DNA of 60,000 bases from Owenia fusiformis (GCA_903813345.2 CAIIXF020000005.1:17427375-17487374); one strand, 5' to 3'. Numbered from the stretch's first letter, positions 25,602 through 38,329 are shown. Notes: generated by a model from the letters alone, not told the origin. Program-made: numbers and translations.

Positions 25602-27913
25602 ATGTATAAGTTATTAGTTCTCAATATTTGCTTCCTGCTGTGTGGAGTAGAGAGTATAGTTGCCCGTACTCATTTCAGCACGGGGTGGGCACCGGGCTTC
25701 GGAGTTGGCAAACGTGAATGGAGTAAAGATTACCCGGCCGAAGATTGTGCTGATAAATTACCAACCTACATGCGTATAGTAGAAAAAATTTATGTAAGTA
25801 AAAAAATTACCGACAGTTACTATACAATTTGCACCATTTTATTTCTTGTCTGTTTAATTATGTACGCTTATTTGAAACACTCTCAACTCACACTGGAATA
25901 GCCTGACAACGGTTAAGTCAGATACCGTTGTCACAAATGGCGGACATAACCGGCGCTTCAATTAGATTTTCATGAGCTGTATATTAATAGAGCATCTACA
26001 CTAAATTCATTTGGAACAACAATCAATCAAAGTGTTTTAATACTCATGTAGTTAATAATGTTCTACCATCGACAAAAGTCTTAATTTAACCGATCAAAAT
26101 AAGATACGGGACAACGGACACTGTAATTACGATATGCCGTTGACTTTCTAAATTACTCAAATTCAGATTCCGTTGTCATTGACGATATCGAGGACAGTCA
26201 TATTGTTGCGATTCACGACCCAATTTGATCGAAATTGGGATTTCATATGAAACATCATCACAAGAGCTTAATACATGCACAGAATTAGCGACGATGAAAT
26301 CCCATGAAATGAGGACCAAGTGATTAAACAGTTGAAGCGACGGTTATATCCGTCATTTGTGACGGACATGACTTTACCGTTGTCAGGTTATTCCGGTGTT
26401 CAACTGTGTCTTTACGCTTATCAAGTTTGATAAGTCAGATATACAATTTAGCATAATATTTTTTTCAAATATTATCATTCGCGTAACGGGATAAGGTTGA
26501 CAGGGCAAAGGATTTGAAATTGCTGCTTTATTACACAATTTGCAGCCTTCATTCAGTATTGGTGATCGAAATGACCAATCAATGTATTTTAAAAGTCACA
26601 AACTTTCTGTGTGAATGTTTAAAAATTGATAACATTTACCGGATATGTGCTACCTCTAAACAAGCGGTCCGGACATCGTCACTTTTCTGATATCCACACC
26701 ACTTATTTAGAGGTAGCACATTTAATTTTAATGTTTCCCGTTTTGTATATAATCTGGCAGAAACCTCTCGACTTTCAAAATGCAAATATTAATTTGTATT
26801 GATAAGGTAAGCTCGATCACCAATATTGAATGAATGCTGTTTACGCTGTGAAATTATTTGCTTTGCAGAGTATTATTGCTTGATGTATCGCTATAGAATG
26901 AACTACACAACTATTTACACAATTTCCTTTTTATTAGGGAACCTGTACACATGCATGAATATAATTAAGTATCCAACATGCCTTAGTTGTTGAAATATCA
27001 CGAAATCAAATTCAAAAATGACTGTTAATATCCGCACCTTGCGCACATGATATCCGCTCCGCTTGTTTTCGTAAGCACAGTCTGCATAGAGTGTAATAAC
27101 GCCCTTTATAATTATATAGTTATGCTCCGAACTGACGAGGAAATACCAAAACAAAGCAAGAAAATGAAACATTTACGAGTATTTAACCAGTCCTAAGGAA
27201 ACAGAACCCCAAATATCCCAAACTATTATCTAACATGTAAAGCAACTACCATTCAGGAACCTATATATCACAATCCAAGACTTGAAGAATCCAGTCTTGA
27301 AGTCATGTTTGTCATAGATTTTTATTTAATTTCTGTCTTTATTTCGGGTTTTTAAAACATTTCATCAATTAAAAACTAAATTTCAAGAACTATATCAAAA
27401 TGTTTGGATTATTTTTCTGATTTTTATTGCATGGAAAGATTATTCAACAAGGGGTCTAACACTTCTTAGAATAGAATGGTATTGAAAGGCTAGCCGTGCC
27501 CAAGTCGGTATTTTTACTAATCTGATCTTGAAATAAGATAAGTAAAACAGACCGTCTTGGGGAAGGCTATTGAAAGGCTAGTTTTGAAGATATTTTCATT
27601 GACCTAAATTATGCTGAAAACAATGAATTGCATGAGTTTTCCCTGTTGAACTCTACCTGGTCTTTTTAGGGAACATCTGGGTAGAGAATTCATTAATTCA
27701 ATAGGGGAAAACAACCATGAATCCGAGAATCTCGGCCTCTTGATATCAATATTTTATGTTTATCTCCAGGCTGACGGAAACGAGGAGGTAATTTCATATG
27801 CAGTGCCCCTATTCAAGGCAAGAATCGAGCGTCTGTCACAACGTTGCCAAGAGTACGTAAAAGCCTTCATGGATGAAACAAATCGAATAGATCCAAATGG
27901 AGCAAAACGATGA
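25602..27913 (+). CDS. GnRH/AKH/corazonin-type neuropeptide precursor, paralogue A
   Basis: A secreted prohormone. Coding exons 25602-25793 and 27770-27913 join in phase 0 (TAT|GTAAGT ... CCAG|GCT) to give 111 aa. A hydrophobic signal peptide covers about residues 1-19 (MYKLLVLNICFLLCGVES). The peptide THFSTGWAPGFGV follows, then G (amide donor) and the dibasic site KR at 37-38. The rest is an associated peptide with two Cys (residues 49 and 90), the usual pair in GnRH/AKH precursors, and the ending ETNRIDPNGAKR. The residue preceding the core is Arg, where gene B has Gln-His, so no N-terminal pyroglutamate is possible; either Arg starts the peptide or it is a monobasic cut site. FSTGW resembles AKH and HFSxGWxPG resembles lophotrochozoan GnRH, so the exact subfamily is open. 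The start is the ATG directly after an AG acceptor, as in gene B. Confidence 0.85.
25794..27769 (+). other. Coding intron of neuropeptide gene A (2.0 kb)
   Basis: Donor GTAAGT at 25,794 and acceptor CTCCAG ending at 27,769, phase 0. It contains the MITE at 25,890-26,399. The remainder is AT-rich and non-coding. Confidence 0.8.
25890..26399. mobile_element. MITE family 2, copy 1 (510 bp)
   Basis: The ends ACACTGGAATAGCCTGACAA and TTGTCAGGTTATTCCGGTGT are inverted repeats; arms extend through CCGTTGTCACAAATGGCGGA. Copy 2 lies at 56,549-56,996 in the opposite orientation. Flanking TCAACTC/TCAACTG may be a partial target duplication. Its left arm is the empty counterpart of the site where the micro-element landed in copy 2. 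Confidence 0.88.
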
Positions 27914-28145
27914 AAACAACAACGATTGTACCCTACACAAAAGGACGTCAGCTCCCGAAGGAGAAAATAATTTACAAATATCGAGTCATTTTAGACTTCC
28001 ACTTCTTCCACGAGCGCTTATATGGTACTACAACTAGAACCTCTTTTTCCTTGACAATGAATCCTGAAACCAAACCAAAAACTATTTCGGAGGTGGTATC
28101 GTCATCAAAAGACTGCTTCACATCTCAGTATTGTATATTTTGATA

Positions 28146-28151
28146 AATAAA
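28146..28151 (+). terminator. Poly(A) signal of neuropeptide gene A
   Basis: AATAAA 233 bp after the stop codon. The open frame 27,910-28,143 lies in this presumed 3' UTR and is not considered a gene. Confidence 0.55.
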
Positions 28152-28199
28152 CTGTTGAATAGTTACCGTGTTTTTGTATGAATAGGATTGACAATTATT

Positions 28200-30600
28200 T
28201 GATATATGATTTGTTAGTAATATAGTCCTAGGCACATTTCGATTTTGTGAACCGTCGACAGATTGATCAGACGCAAAACTAGAGGTAATGGAGCTGAAGA
28301 AACTTCGTACAATCGACGAGTTGCTTTCGGAAACTGACTTCGACTACTTTTGAATCTGAACTGTAATACACCGTTGCTCAAATATCTGAAACACTGAACA
28401 ACTCATATGACAACATTACAAGTTCTGTTCTAATGATGGTTTGCAAAGATTTTGTTCTAAAATGTCCGTGAGACTTTAATTAGTCTCAGGAATATACTCT
28501 GTTACCGGAAAATTCCCAGATGTTTCAATGGATTCTGACTAATTTCGGAACTGAAACATTTTGAGGTTTCGTTCACTTTTTCAGACATATTATAATCGAA
28601 AACCACGCAGTATTGTGGGCATTTGCGAAATGTATTTCCAATTTTACAGTACATGTAGTTAGTAAGTCCACTTTGGGCTAGGTATTTGTCATATGACTGA
28701 ATTGTAAGATTGACCACTTTGAATAAATAAATGAATAAACTAAACTATTTAAAAACTTGTTCCCTCTCAAGCATGGGTGATTTAAGGATTTAAGCAAGGT
28801 GCGTGTTGCTTTCCAAAATTTGCACGAGAAACGGAGCATCGGGTGTTTATTTAAGGAAACGACGCCTGAAAGGAATGGTCATTACACACTGCATTGAGTC
28901 TTAAATTCTTGTCACACATTGCCATCGCCATGACAACCGTTTACCTAGTGACCTTGAGATCGTTATTGGTTATTTAACGGAATGCAGCTGTCATCCTTTT
29001 GATACTATTATTTTGATCCCAAAGACACCTAACACGGGTCACATTTAAGCTTACAATAAATTATCAAAAATAGTTTTTGATCTGTAATATATTAGAGAGC
29101 AAACATATTAAAGAGATTATCCTTTATGAGGTTCAGGATATTTGGATCATTCCAAAGCAAATATAATATATCTACCCAAGGGCCGTAGATATTATATTGG
29201 CCAAGGGATAATTCTACACCGAACAGAGGGAAGATCTGTTTATCCCATAGCATGCTCATTAGGTTCTCCTCATTGTTCCATTTGGCCAGAGTTCAGACTT
29301 TCAACCACGTATGAATTCTTTTAAAATAATTATGTTCATCCGGATGTTCTTGTTCTTTCCGATATCCATCGATTTTCACCCTCGAATCTTTGATTATTAA
29401 CAGGGATAAGTATGCTCTTTCCTGGTGAAATACCCGGATGAACCATGTGATAATGTTTAGGTGCCCAGATGGCGTTCATTTTCATTATCACATAACACAA
29501 AAGTCAAAACAAAAGAATCAAGATATGAGCTCGAATTTTTTGATTGATGATGATTAATATTTTATAACCAGTCAGTATATAGACAATAACGACATTCATT
29601 TTCATTGATGGAAAATATCAAAATTGAATTCTGGGATCCAATCCTCCTTGCTATTTAGTGAAAAGAGCGCACCCAGACCGCTGACGATCTCTGAGCTTCT
29701 ATTGTTAATATGTGAGGGTTTTGTTGCTCTCATATTTACACATAAGCCCATACTTGTGGCCTATTATTATAAGATTGTGCAACATGTTTCCACGAATTTG
29801 CTCCCTTATCTCTTCAAATACGACAGAGTTGAACAAAATAAGGAATTGAAATACCCCTGTAGTTGATCATCTGTGTATCAATGGAGGCCTGGCGTGTAAC
29901 TACTGAAATCACATGTTATTTCTATAAGTAAAACTGAACTGACAAAAAAACAGAATTGTATGATGATAATTCTAATTCTTTGAAACATTTCATTTATTTT
30001 CAGGTTTATCTTTCACTTGTACAGGTCTGTACTTATTTTCTTCACCCTAGATTTGTATGATCGGAGAAAAGGTTAAAAGCAAATTAGATTAAAGCATACA
30101 CGTTGAGAACTATAAACAACTTGTTGTCTGTGAAGTGGTTTAATGCATCGTGTGGAATAAGACTCGTTCTGATGTCTACCCAAGTTTAATTATACTATTA
30201 TCTAGTCTCTAAAACATAAACGAGATTCTAGAATAAAACTATACAACTCCGATCCAGTTAAGAATCGAAGTAACTTAAGTTTTTGTTTTGAATAAAATAA
30301 TTATTGCTCACAATGGTCGCCACTTTGTCGCAGAAAATTCACTTTTTAGCTATAATACAGGAATTGTTGCTCCGATATGCATCATACAGGTATTTTCATA
30401 TTCATTAGAAGTTTGGACAAATAATCTTGGAAAAACGAAAATAGCCGCTATTTTTATTGCGTGAAAGTCACAATTTGATCCAAAACTTAGAGATTACTGC
30501 TTTAATTTGCATTAAATCTCCAAATACGTTCTCATATGTCATACCAATGAGATTTTATGTAATGATACATGTACAATGTGTCAAAAAAAGTTATATACTT
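28200..30600. other. Intergenic DNA between the neuropeptide paralogues, left part
   Basis: No gene recognised. A small frame at 28,288-28,353 (MELKKLRTIDELLSETDFDY...) is noted but unsupported. A short hairpin (ATCTACCCAAGGGCCGTAGAT and flanks) sits at ~29,160-29,200. Confidence 0.45.
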
Positions 30601-30986
30601 GTACATTAAAGATATAATATATACATAGTAGCCCGGACAGAATAGTTCAAGGGTCACTTTTTCTTTGATAACTTTTTTTAATTTTCAGCATTATCAAAAT
30701 CCGATTACAACAAACAAAAGAATTATTTAAAGAACATCTCTTCATATAGTAATATGGTAGGCGTTCATAGAAGAGGTGTGAATTTTTAATCGATCATCGA
30801 TTAATTGATCGACACACGTTTAATCGAATAATATTCTTAATACTCAATTGACTGATTCTCAAAAAGATAATATTCAATACCCCGCTGTGTGTAAGCTTAT
30901 TACGTGACGTCACTGACTGATTGAGACCTGATTAGTCAGATTGACATGCCAAGCAAAAATCTCAAACTGCCAAACAAACAAACTAA

Positions 30987-31758
30987 CACTACTATCACAC
31001 CAAACTACGTTCTCGAAAACGGGCTTCAACTGTGTACGAACGGAGTGGACGTACTTAGAACCGTTTTGGGTCTATTTACAAACTCCATCAAACGTACTCG
31101 AACGGGTAGGTCCTCTAGAACTTAGAACATACTCAAAATGTTCTCGTGGTCGATACGTTCTACAATTAGAACGAATGACAACGTACTAACGACAAGCTGG
31201 ACGTACTACGAACGGAACCGTCGTACTTCAATCCTACTAGGGACGTTTTAACAACGAGTTGAACTGTCTGAGGACGTATTGAGAACGAGGTAGAACGGGT
31301 TTAAACTGATTAAGAACGTATTTAAGACTGCTTATAAACGAGTTAGCAAAAATATAGTTACCACTGCGTTCTTCAAAACTGGTTTTAAACTGTGTGGGAA
31401 CTGAATGAACGTAGCTACAACGTTCTACGGTCTGTTAACAAACTTCATGGACTTCCATGGACGGGGGATGTGATTTAGAATTTTGAATCGATTCAAAATT
31501 CGATGGCGACCATACCGTTCTGTAATCAGGTCATGATGACATTCTAGATTAAGGGACGCGTTATACGACGTTGCACACCGACGTGGTGCGACCTGAACGA
31601 ACTGCGAATGAGATGGACATATTGAAGACTGTTTATGGACGAAATAGCTTATTATTTTAGACATATTTCCCGCAGCCAGATTGAGCCCGTTTTACGACGT
31701 TTTCGTAGGACTGGCAAGAACGGGTAAGAACTGGTTTGGTGTGATAGGGGGGTAACCT
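30987..31758. mobile_element. Non-autonomous element saturated with GAACG/CGTTC motifs
   Basis: The termini CTATCACACCAAACTACGTT and GAACTGGTTTGGTGTGATAG are inverted. Between them, short words such as ACGTTCT, AGAACG, GAACGG and ACGTACT recur throughout in both orientations, with no convincing reading frame. Terminus and style resemble the element at 48,254-49,665 (TCACACC followed by AAAC and motif-rich DNA). Confidence 0.65.
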
Positions 31759-31812
31759 AAGCCAGACGCTTACCCCCCTATCACACCAAACTAGTTCTTA
31801 TCCGTTCTTGCC
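31705..31812. repeat. Head-to-head element ends forming a ~48-bp-arm hairpin
   Basis: GACTGGCAAGAACGGGTAAG, AACTGGTTTGGTGTGATAGG and GGGGTAA are mirrored after a ~14-bp loop by TTACCCCCCTATCACACCAA, ACTAGTTCTTATCCGTTCTT and GCCGGTC. The right end of the GAACG element thus meets an inverted copy of itself. Confidence 0.85.
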
Positions 31813-32365
31813 GGTCCCGGTCAAATCCAAGCAGAATCGTTTGCACATTTGAATGTAATCGTCCCGATTTTATTTAGTTTAGAAATGGTCAAGAAATGGC
31901 GACGTCTCCCTTGAAAAAAAAAGGTAGATAGACTAATGGTAATTTTAGTAATGAAGACAATGGACATGTTAAATGTATGTTATAGTGCTATAGTATTCTA
32001 ACAGCACTACAGGTATTAGCCATCTATCTAATGCTCATATGGGGAATTTCAACGAAAACTCCGACAACATCGCCAATAATCATCTTTGATAACGAAAAAG
32101 ATCATATTGAAATAAATTCATATTCTTGAACGAGTTCTGTTAACTTATCGTCGTAAAACATAGTCCAAAATGCACGTGATAACTTGATACTTGAATACAA
32201 ATATGACTGAATGGAAGTCTGCTAGGAAGACTTGAGAAAGGTGAGTGAGAGTTGAACGAATGAATCATCGCCCATCAGTACTAGAAAATTGTCTGGAAAT
32301 TATGTCAATAGCCATAATTTCTGTTAGAATCGATTCATCGATGATTGATTGATAAAAATTTAGGT

Positions 32366-32896
32366 TATCGGTATCAAGTTAGGGGAATAACAACCATAGT
32401 GATTTTTGGGAAGGTTAAGACCTCTCGAGTAAGAAAATATGTGATAGCATTGCATCAGTGGTAGCTAAATGGGTGTTATCACCCATTTTTCAAAATGGCC
32501 GCCGATTCACAAGTTATAATATAAAAGTAGGTATATCTATGCACACTGAGATGCAAATTCTGTGATTTGAGGATCTATGTCTACGTTTTAGGGGTCAAAG
32601 ATTTCATTTATGTCTAAATCTAAGTCATCAAATAATTACTTTTCATAGAAATCCAAGATTGCTGCCAAAATGGGTGTCAAAACAAACACGACCTAAAATC
32701 ACAGTTTTTACATCTCAGTGTGCTTAGATATACTCACTCTGATATTGTACCACGTACACTGGCAGCCATTTTGAAAAATGGGTGATAATACCCATTTAGC
32801 TACATCTGTTGCAATGCTATCACATATTTTCTTAATCTAGAGGTATTAACCCTCCCCAAAATTTCTATGGTGGTTATTCCCCTGATTTGATACCGA
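32366..32896. mobile_element. Foldback element with ~135-bp arms
   Basis: Left-arm blocks (CGGTATCAAGTTAGGGGAAT, AAAATATGTGATAGCATTGC, TAGCTAAATGGGTGTTATCA, CCCATTTTTCAAAATGGC) are repeated in inverted form at 32,760-32,896. The ~240-bp centre is non-coding. The open frame 32,874-33,062 (-) overlaps the arm and is not a gene. Confidence 0.85.
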
Positions 32897-33159
32897 CCAC
32901 CAACCTGGACTGATGGCCTAATATGATCTCAACTCTATTGAAATATTCGGGGTTGTGTTCAGCAGGATTTGAAAAGATGAGGCTCCAATGTGCTTGGTGT
33001 GATGAAAGCAGGTCCTCAATCTTTTGAGAGCTCCAAACAGCCATTGAAAAGCTGAAGAACAATTCACATGCATGTTAAGGATGGGTTAAGAGGCGTTTGG
33101 CTGAGAAAGACATTAAAAAATGTGGCAGTATGACCCTATAGTTGCACAGGTAAATCGAA

Positions 33160-35895
33160 CTCAAGGTGGGTTGAGGTGACGCGGCGCAGCCACGCGAAGC
33201 TTTTCAAAACGAGGCTGCAACGCGGTATAGAAACAAAACGGCTGCTATAGAAACCTTTGAATTGGCGGTAAGTTTATTTATAAGCTACAGTACTTATACC
33301 GGTTTGGGTGTCCAACAGTTTTCATACCATTCGGTGGAGAACTTTACAAGTATGTCTGTGTGAAGCTTCTTGAAATTCAGTCGATCGGGGATACATATTC
33401 TGGGAACACAAATTCAATCATATGCGGAAATTTGACGATCAGAGCACCTTTCTTGCTTTATTTCTGTTTCTGACTTTGTCACTGGGTACATGTCTATAAA
33501 ATGAAGTATACACCAACGTAATATATATAACTTCAAAGTGTAATCATTGTTTGCCTCCTGTTGACCGATTCTGGGTCGTAAACCAAACATATTTTGGAAA
33601 CGCAGTGCAGACACTATGTTATCGCGGGTCCAAGAATCATACATAATTGACAAAACTGGAAACTAGGTGACAGCAATGAAGCTGATGTTCTATTGTGTAC
33701 AGTTATTACAAAATCAAAGTATGTTCTATCTGCTATTTTCAAGGGACTTGGACGCGCTTTTTTGGTGCGTTGGCCTGTCCCCAAACTAGTTGGTGATGTG
33801 GATTTTATATCGGTTTCTATTTCCCGCGACATTTATACTAATTGTAGATGTGTTCGGTACAGGGACAGATTTCCAGCGATTAATCTTCTCTTGCTGAAAA
33901 GTGTGTTAGATGCAAGATAAAATCAACATAAACCTAACTACTATGAGCTTTACATTTCAAGTTGGTACCTGAGCCGCGTTGCCATACAATATACAATTAT
34001 TGACCTCTCCAGAGGTTTACTGTCAAAATTATATCCCGAGACTGTAAACCAAGACCGTAGGTCGAGGTTTACAGTCGAGGGATATAATTTTGACAGTAAA
34101 CCGAATGGAGAGGTCTATAATTGTTTTGTTAGTCCGAAGAATATCTTAGATTTTTCTGACCCTTGAAGTTGACTTGAAGTTGGATCCAGACCCTCGAGAC
34201 GTTCATACGGCAGTAAGTTCACTCAATGGAGTCAAATTACTCTCCTGGGCGAAGTCCACTAAAAGCTTTGTACAAAGTTTTAGATTTTTCTTCGTATTTT
34301 GACTGTCTTTACTCTCTAAGAGACTAATAATATCCTCATCTTCAACATTTTGAAACGGCTAGTGCTAGCGGTGGCCATTTTATCGTCTGATAATGACGTC
34401 ATTTTAGTGGAATGCTGGGAATATTATTCACCGGCAATGCATTGCGCGGTGTACAGTTAAAATTATTCACCGCTCGTTGACCAATCAAAATCGAGTATTT
34501 CAACTGAGGTACTAACAATATAATCTATGATGTCGACTCGTTGCCATATTTCAGAAAATGACGGCCGCGTTTCCGGCGAGTTCAATTTTATTGCAGATTG
34601 CGAGATCAACAAACAAAAGACGTGTCGCAAAAAGCTCGCGCACGCATTGTTACACATTTTGTGGCGTAATCCAGAGGATCCTCGCTTTTAACATGATAGA
34701 ATGTGACGTTTTTGAGAAAAATGTACACACATGAAAATCCTTTCGTCCTCCACATTTGCCTCTATATCTCAAAAAATTTTGGACGAATAACTCTGATATC
34801 ATATATATATTGTTAATGGGCTAGGAGCATCATAAAACACGAATCAATTGATATTTTAGGTGAAATAAATATACGTGTTGCTGTGCTTGAAAATAGGCGA
34901 ATGGCGTAAATTAGCCCTATTTTAATGAATTTTGAAAACCTTTCGTCCTCCACTTTTCCACATACAACAGAAAACACATACTTTTGTAAACAAAATCAAC
35001 TATTTATTAATAAACAAGAGTTTAGAAGCAAAATAATCATGTATGATTTATTAAAAATTGATCTCGTATTTTTTGTTTAATGTACACCTGAAAAGTTGAA
35101 GGTACCAAAAAATGAGCAAAAAAGGTCGCTGTCAACAGATTCTATTTTTCAGACTCTATGACGTCACAATATGGGACGCTTACTAAAATTCATCCTTTGA
35201 AATAAAACTTCCATCTACCTTTATCAAGACTAAAAATAAGTATAATAGTCATATATTGTTTGAGTTATGAGCGTTTAAAGACGAAAAATAATTCAAAATG
35301 TAACGTGTCAACATGGGATATTTGCCAGATGTTTTGGTAAAAAACTCTTTTTTAAAAACGAACGCGCAAAAAATGTGAACGGAGTGTAGTTGATCTAAAA
35401 TCTTCATCGAAACAGCTTTAAAATGATATATAACTTTAATTAGAATATTATCTTATAATCCAGGGAATCAAAGTTACATTCACGCGATACCCTTAAAAAA
35501 CAAATGCGCCACCTTTTTGCGACACGTCAAAGTTTCAATTTTAATTTGTACGTATGTATACGTACATTCTATATGCATCAGGCCATTGACTGCCAACGGT
35601 GTACTTGCTCATGAGTAGCGAAGTACCACCTAAATCGGCAGACAGTTCAACAAAATAGAATCGGGAAATCATCATTTGTGTTGACTTTTTCTTTACACTG
35701 ATCAATGCTTGATCAGAAATTTCTATGAATTTACATCCCTTGAGGAATTGTTCACCGAATGTGAAGCACGAGTTTTCAAATGGAGGACGAAGTGACTTAG
35801 ATAATCGGAGTTGTCTCCATTTCGTCTGTAACGCGTTGCAGCCTCGTTTTGAACAGATACGCGTGGCTACGCCGTGTCACCTCAATCCACCTTGG
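33160..35895. mobile_element. 2.7-kb DNA element with ~60-bp inverted ends
   Basis: Left CAAGGTGGGTTGAGGTGACG with GCAGCCACGCG and TTCAAAACGAGGCTGCAACG; right end is the inverted match (CGTTGCAGCCTCGTTTTGAA, CGCGTGGCTACG, GTGTCACCTCAATCCACCTT). Inside are smaller inverted or direct pairs: GACGTGTCGCAAAAAGCTCG at 34,618 against TTTTTGCGACACGTC at 35,515, and CTTTCGTCCTCCAC at 34,740 and 34,940 against GGAGGACGAAG at 35,782. Open frames are short; no transposase recognised. Confidence 0.78.
33993..34124. repeat. 132-bp near-perfect hairpin
   Basis: Arms of ~57 bp: TTGACCTCTCCAGAGGTTTA, CTGTCAAAATTATATCCC and GACTGTAAACC, mirrored by GGTTTACAGTCGAGGGATAT, AATTTTGACAGTAAACC and GGAGAGGTCTATAATTGT around a ~14-bp loop. 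It is followed at 34,440-34,690 by a CGCTCGTTGACCAATCAAAA block; the same hairpin-then-GACCAATCA layout is seen at 47,065-47,760. Confidence 0.92.
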
Positions 35896-36362
35896 AACTA
35901 GGGTTGCTAATCCTCTACGGGTAACAATGGGACGGCCAAAAAACTTTTAGGTCCTGTGACCTTACCAATATATTGAACATACAATGTGCGAACCTTATTA
36001 AGTTCCGTATACATACAAGTCGATTTAGAACAAAATGTTTTAAATGCAGTCATTACCTCATACCAAAGTAGCAGTAGGCCTATGACATTTCTTATATTTA
36101 ATTTTGTTAATCTGAACATTCATATTCATTAAACATGTCGCCATTTTTGAATAAATATGAGACAAAATGGTGAATTATGTATCTGCGTCATTCATACTAT
36201 GAACGCCTATAATATCATCATCATATGTTCCTTGAATGTTTTTTGTATGTCAGAATTTTACCTTAGATTCCAAACATGTAATCAGACTTTGATAGTACTG
36301 AAAATTGAAAGAGTTATTTAAAAAGTGACCCTCGAACAATTCTGTCCGGCCTACAATATATA

Positions 36363-37341
36363 CAGGGTGGTCCAAAAAAGTGAATCCCTGCAACAGGCTA
36401 TATATTCCTAAATACTTGCATGAATAGACTCATATTATCACATGTTTTAGAGAAAGATCTAAAATTTTGGTTGATGCCATAATGTAATCTCAGTCTTATA
36501 TTTTGAAGAAATTACAAGAGTTTAGCAAACAAGCCTGCTGATAATTAGATATTGTGCAAAATTATACCAATGTGATTCACAGAAATTGTTGAAGCACATT
36601 GGATGATCTTAAACAGCTTTCAGTTAGAGATACAAGTTTAAAACCCTACCATATGACAAAAGGGACACTGTTAAAGCAGAAAACACGTACATTTCACACT
36701 TTCAATGATCATTTTGAAGCATGCAGTTTTAAAAATTCAACAGTTCAGGGGTATGTTACCTACACCAACAGTTAGAGGGGGCCTCTTGTGGAAGGAAGTT
36801 GTGACCAGGAATCTGAGAAATCCTTCATCAAATATCCAATATTCAATGTCTTGAGCCATATTTCATAATTAGAATCGATCGGTCAATGATTTATGAAGAT
36901 TTATGACATTTCAATATCATATAGGGGTATGTTCGCGATTTCACTGGAAAATGTTATCGTCTATGGAAGCTTCGAATATTTCTTTGGTTAACAAGAACTT
37001 TGCAAATAACAAAGGTAGGGTGCTAGTTTTAAGCCATAATGTGCAGGATTCAAGATTGAACAAAGTGATCGATATTACTTCTTTAAGACTGCATCTTAAA
37101 AAATATCAGGGGAAGGGTGTTGAATGGTTTAAGAATAGCGGATATTGAAAATCACATTTTATCCATTTTCAGTAATATTTGGTTAGGGCTTATAATTTCT
37201 GCTTTCAAGACTAAGAAAAATGTATGGTGCCAACATAAATTCTTGTCCTTCCTCTACAACCCGGAAAATATGAAAGAATTCCTGAAAGTAATAAAGGGAA
37301 ATATGGCCATTTGCAGGGGTTCGCTTTTTTTGAGCACCCTG
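36363..37341. mobile_element. Mariner-type non-autonomous element
   Basis: CAGGGTGGTCCAAAAAAGTG on the left and CGCTTTTTTTGAGCACCCTG on the right, each next to TA (36,361-36,362; 37,342-37,343), the Tc1/mariner target duplication. Weaker inverted similarity continues for ~100 bp. No transposase motif is visible; the frames at 36,903-37,464 have no family signature. Confidence 0.72.
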
Positions 37342-37349
37342 TATATGGA

Positions 37350-38320
37350 CGATAGTATGGGTGAAAACTGTGGTCAAAATCAAACTCGTTCACGGCCTTC
37401 ATACTATATTGGAGTTCAAGATACCTATCCTTACAAAAATGTTCATGGATCTCGAGTCTTGTAATTACATTATTCAGTCAATTCGCCCACTGAATACGTC
37501 ATCATACGAGATGCACGCATACAAGCAGACAGCAAACGCATTTCTTGGGGCATCTATAATAATTTGGTTCTAACTAGTTACCACGCATAACGCAAATTCA
37601 TTTGACGCCAAAATCCTCCCGTAGCACCAAATAATTGACTTAAACTGATGCCCTGTTAAATGTGAACACCTACCAAACATGTAAAGTTATTCACTGTTTG
37701 AAATTGAAGAACTGGCAACTTGCAACAAATCGTAAATCGTTCTCGATCCAGACTTTGCAAATATTTGAAGACAAGTAAGTCTGTTTAAGTGATTCGATTG
37801 CACTACTGGGAAATCATGTTCTAATTGACCTAGGTATTGTACCTTATTGTCTTTGCTAATTAAGAAACGCCTTTGAGAAACATGGGCAGTAATCGTAAAA
37901 GTGTCCTTCGAAGCCTTACTAGAAGATAAAGACAATGGGTATACAATTTCAACAGTTTTCTGATAATCTACTTTCAATTTTTCCGTGTGGTCATTATCTC
38001 ACGTGGTGGTTCAATTAAAGGACGTAAAATGATATTTTAGCTCACAAGGCGAGCAAATGCACTCACGTGTTTTATCTGAAGTGTCTGACTTATGACTGTT
38101 TGACTTATGGCTCTTGGTTCAAAGTCCACATATTTTCAAAATGGCCGGCACCTTAATGCCGAGAAATCATGTTTTCATTCCTTTTTTGTCATTAATCAAA
38201 ATGTATTCAATCGAAAAAAAACAACAAAAAAGTTTTAAAAAATAATATCGTGTACAAATTGAACTAGATTAATCATTTAACCGTCAAATCAAGTTCCCTG
38301 AAAGGGACGTCGCTTTCTGA
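37350..38320. other. Non-coding DNA between element and gene B
   Basis: No gene, repeat array or inverted repeat recognised. The minus-strand frame at 37,687-37,977 has no recognisable domain. Confidence 0.45.
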
Positions 38321-38329
38321 GTAATTGTG

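Larger units (their letters stand above)
30618..36360. mobile_element. 5.7-kb region bounded by ~160-bp inverted repeats
   Basis: Left 30,618-30,775: GCCCGGACAGAATAGTTCAA, GGGTCACTTTTTC, AATTTTCAG, TAGGCGTTCATAG. Right 36,196-36,360 carries the same blocks in reverse complement (GCCGGACAGAATTGTTCGAG, GGGTCACTTTTTA, AATTTTCAG, TAGGCGTTCATAG). It could be one large non-autonomous transposon later invaded by others, or two facing copies of a smaller element; the internal elements below favour repeated nesting. No transposase was recognised inside. Confidence 0.65.

Noticed and set aside
27910-28143. 77-codon frame after neuropeptide gene A
   Set aside because: It lies in the presumed 3' UTR, out of frame with the precursor, and has no recognisable motif.
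28288-28353. Small frame MELKKLRTIDELLSETDFDY
   Set aside because: Looks protein-like but is only 21 codons, with no supporting splice or paralogue near gene B.
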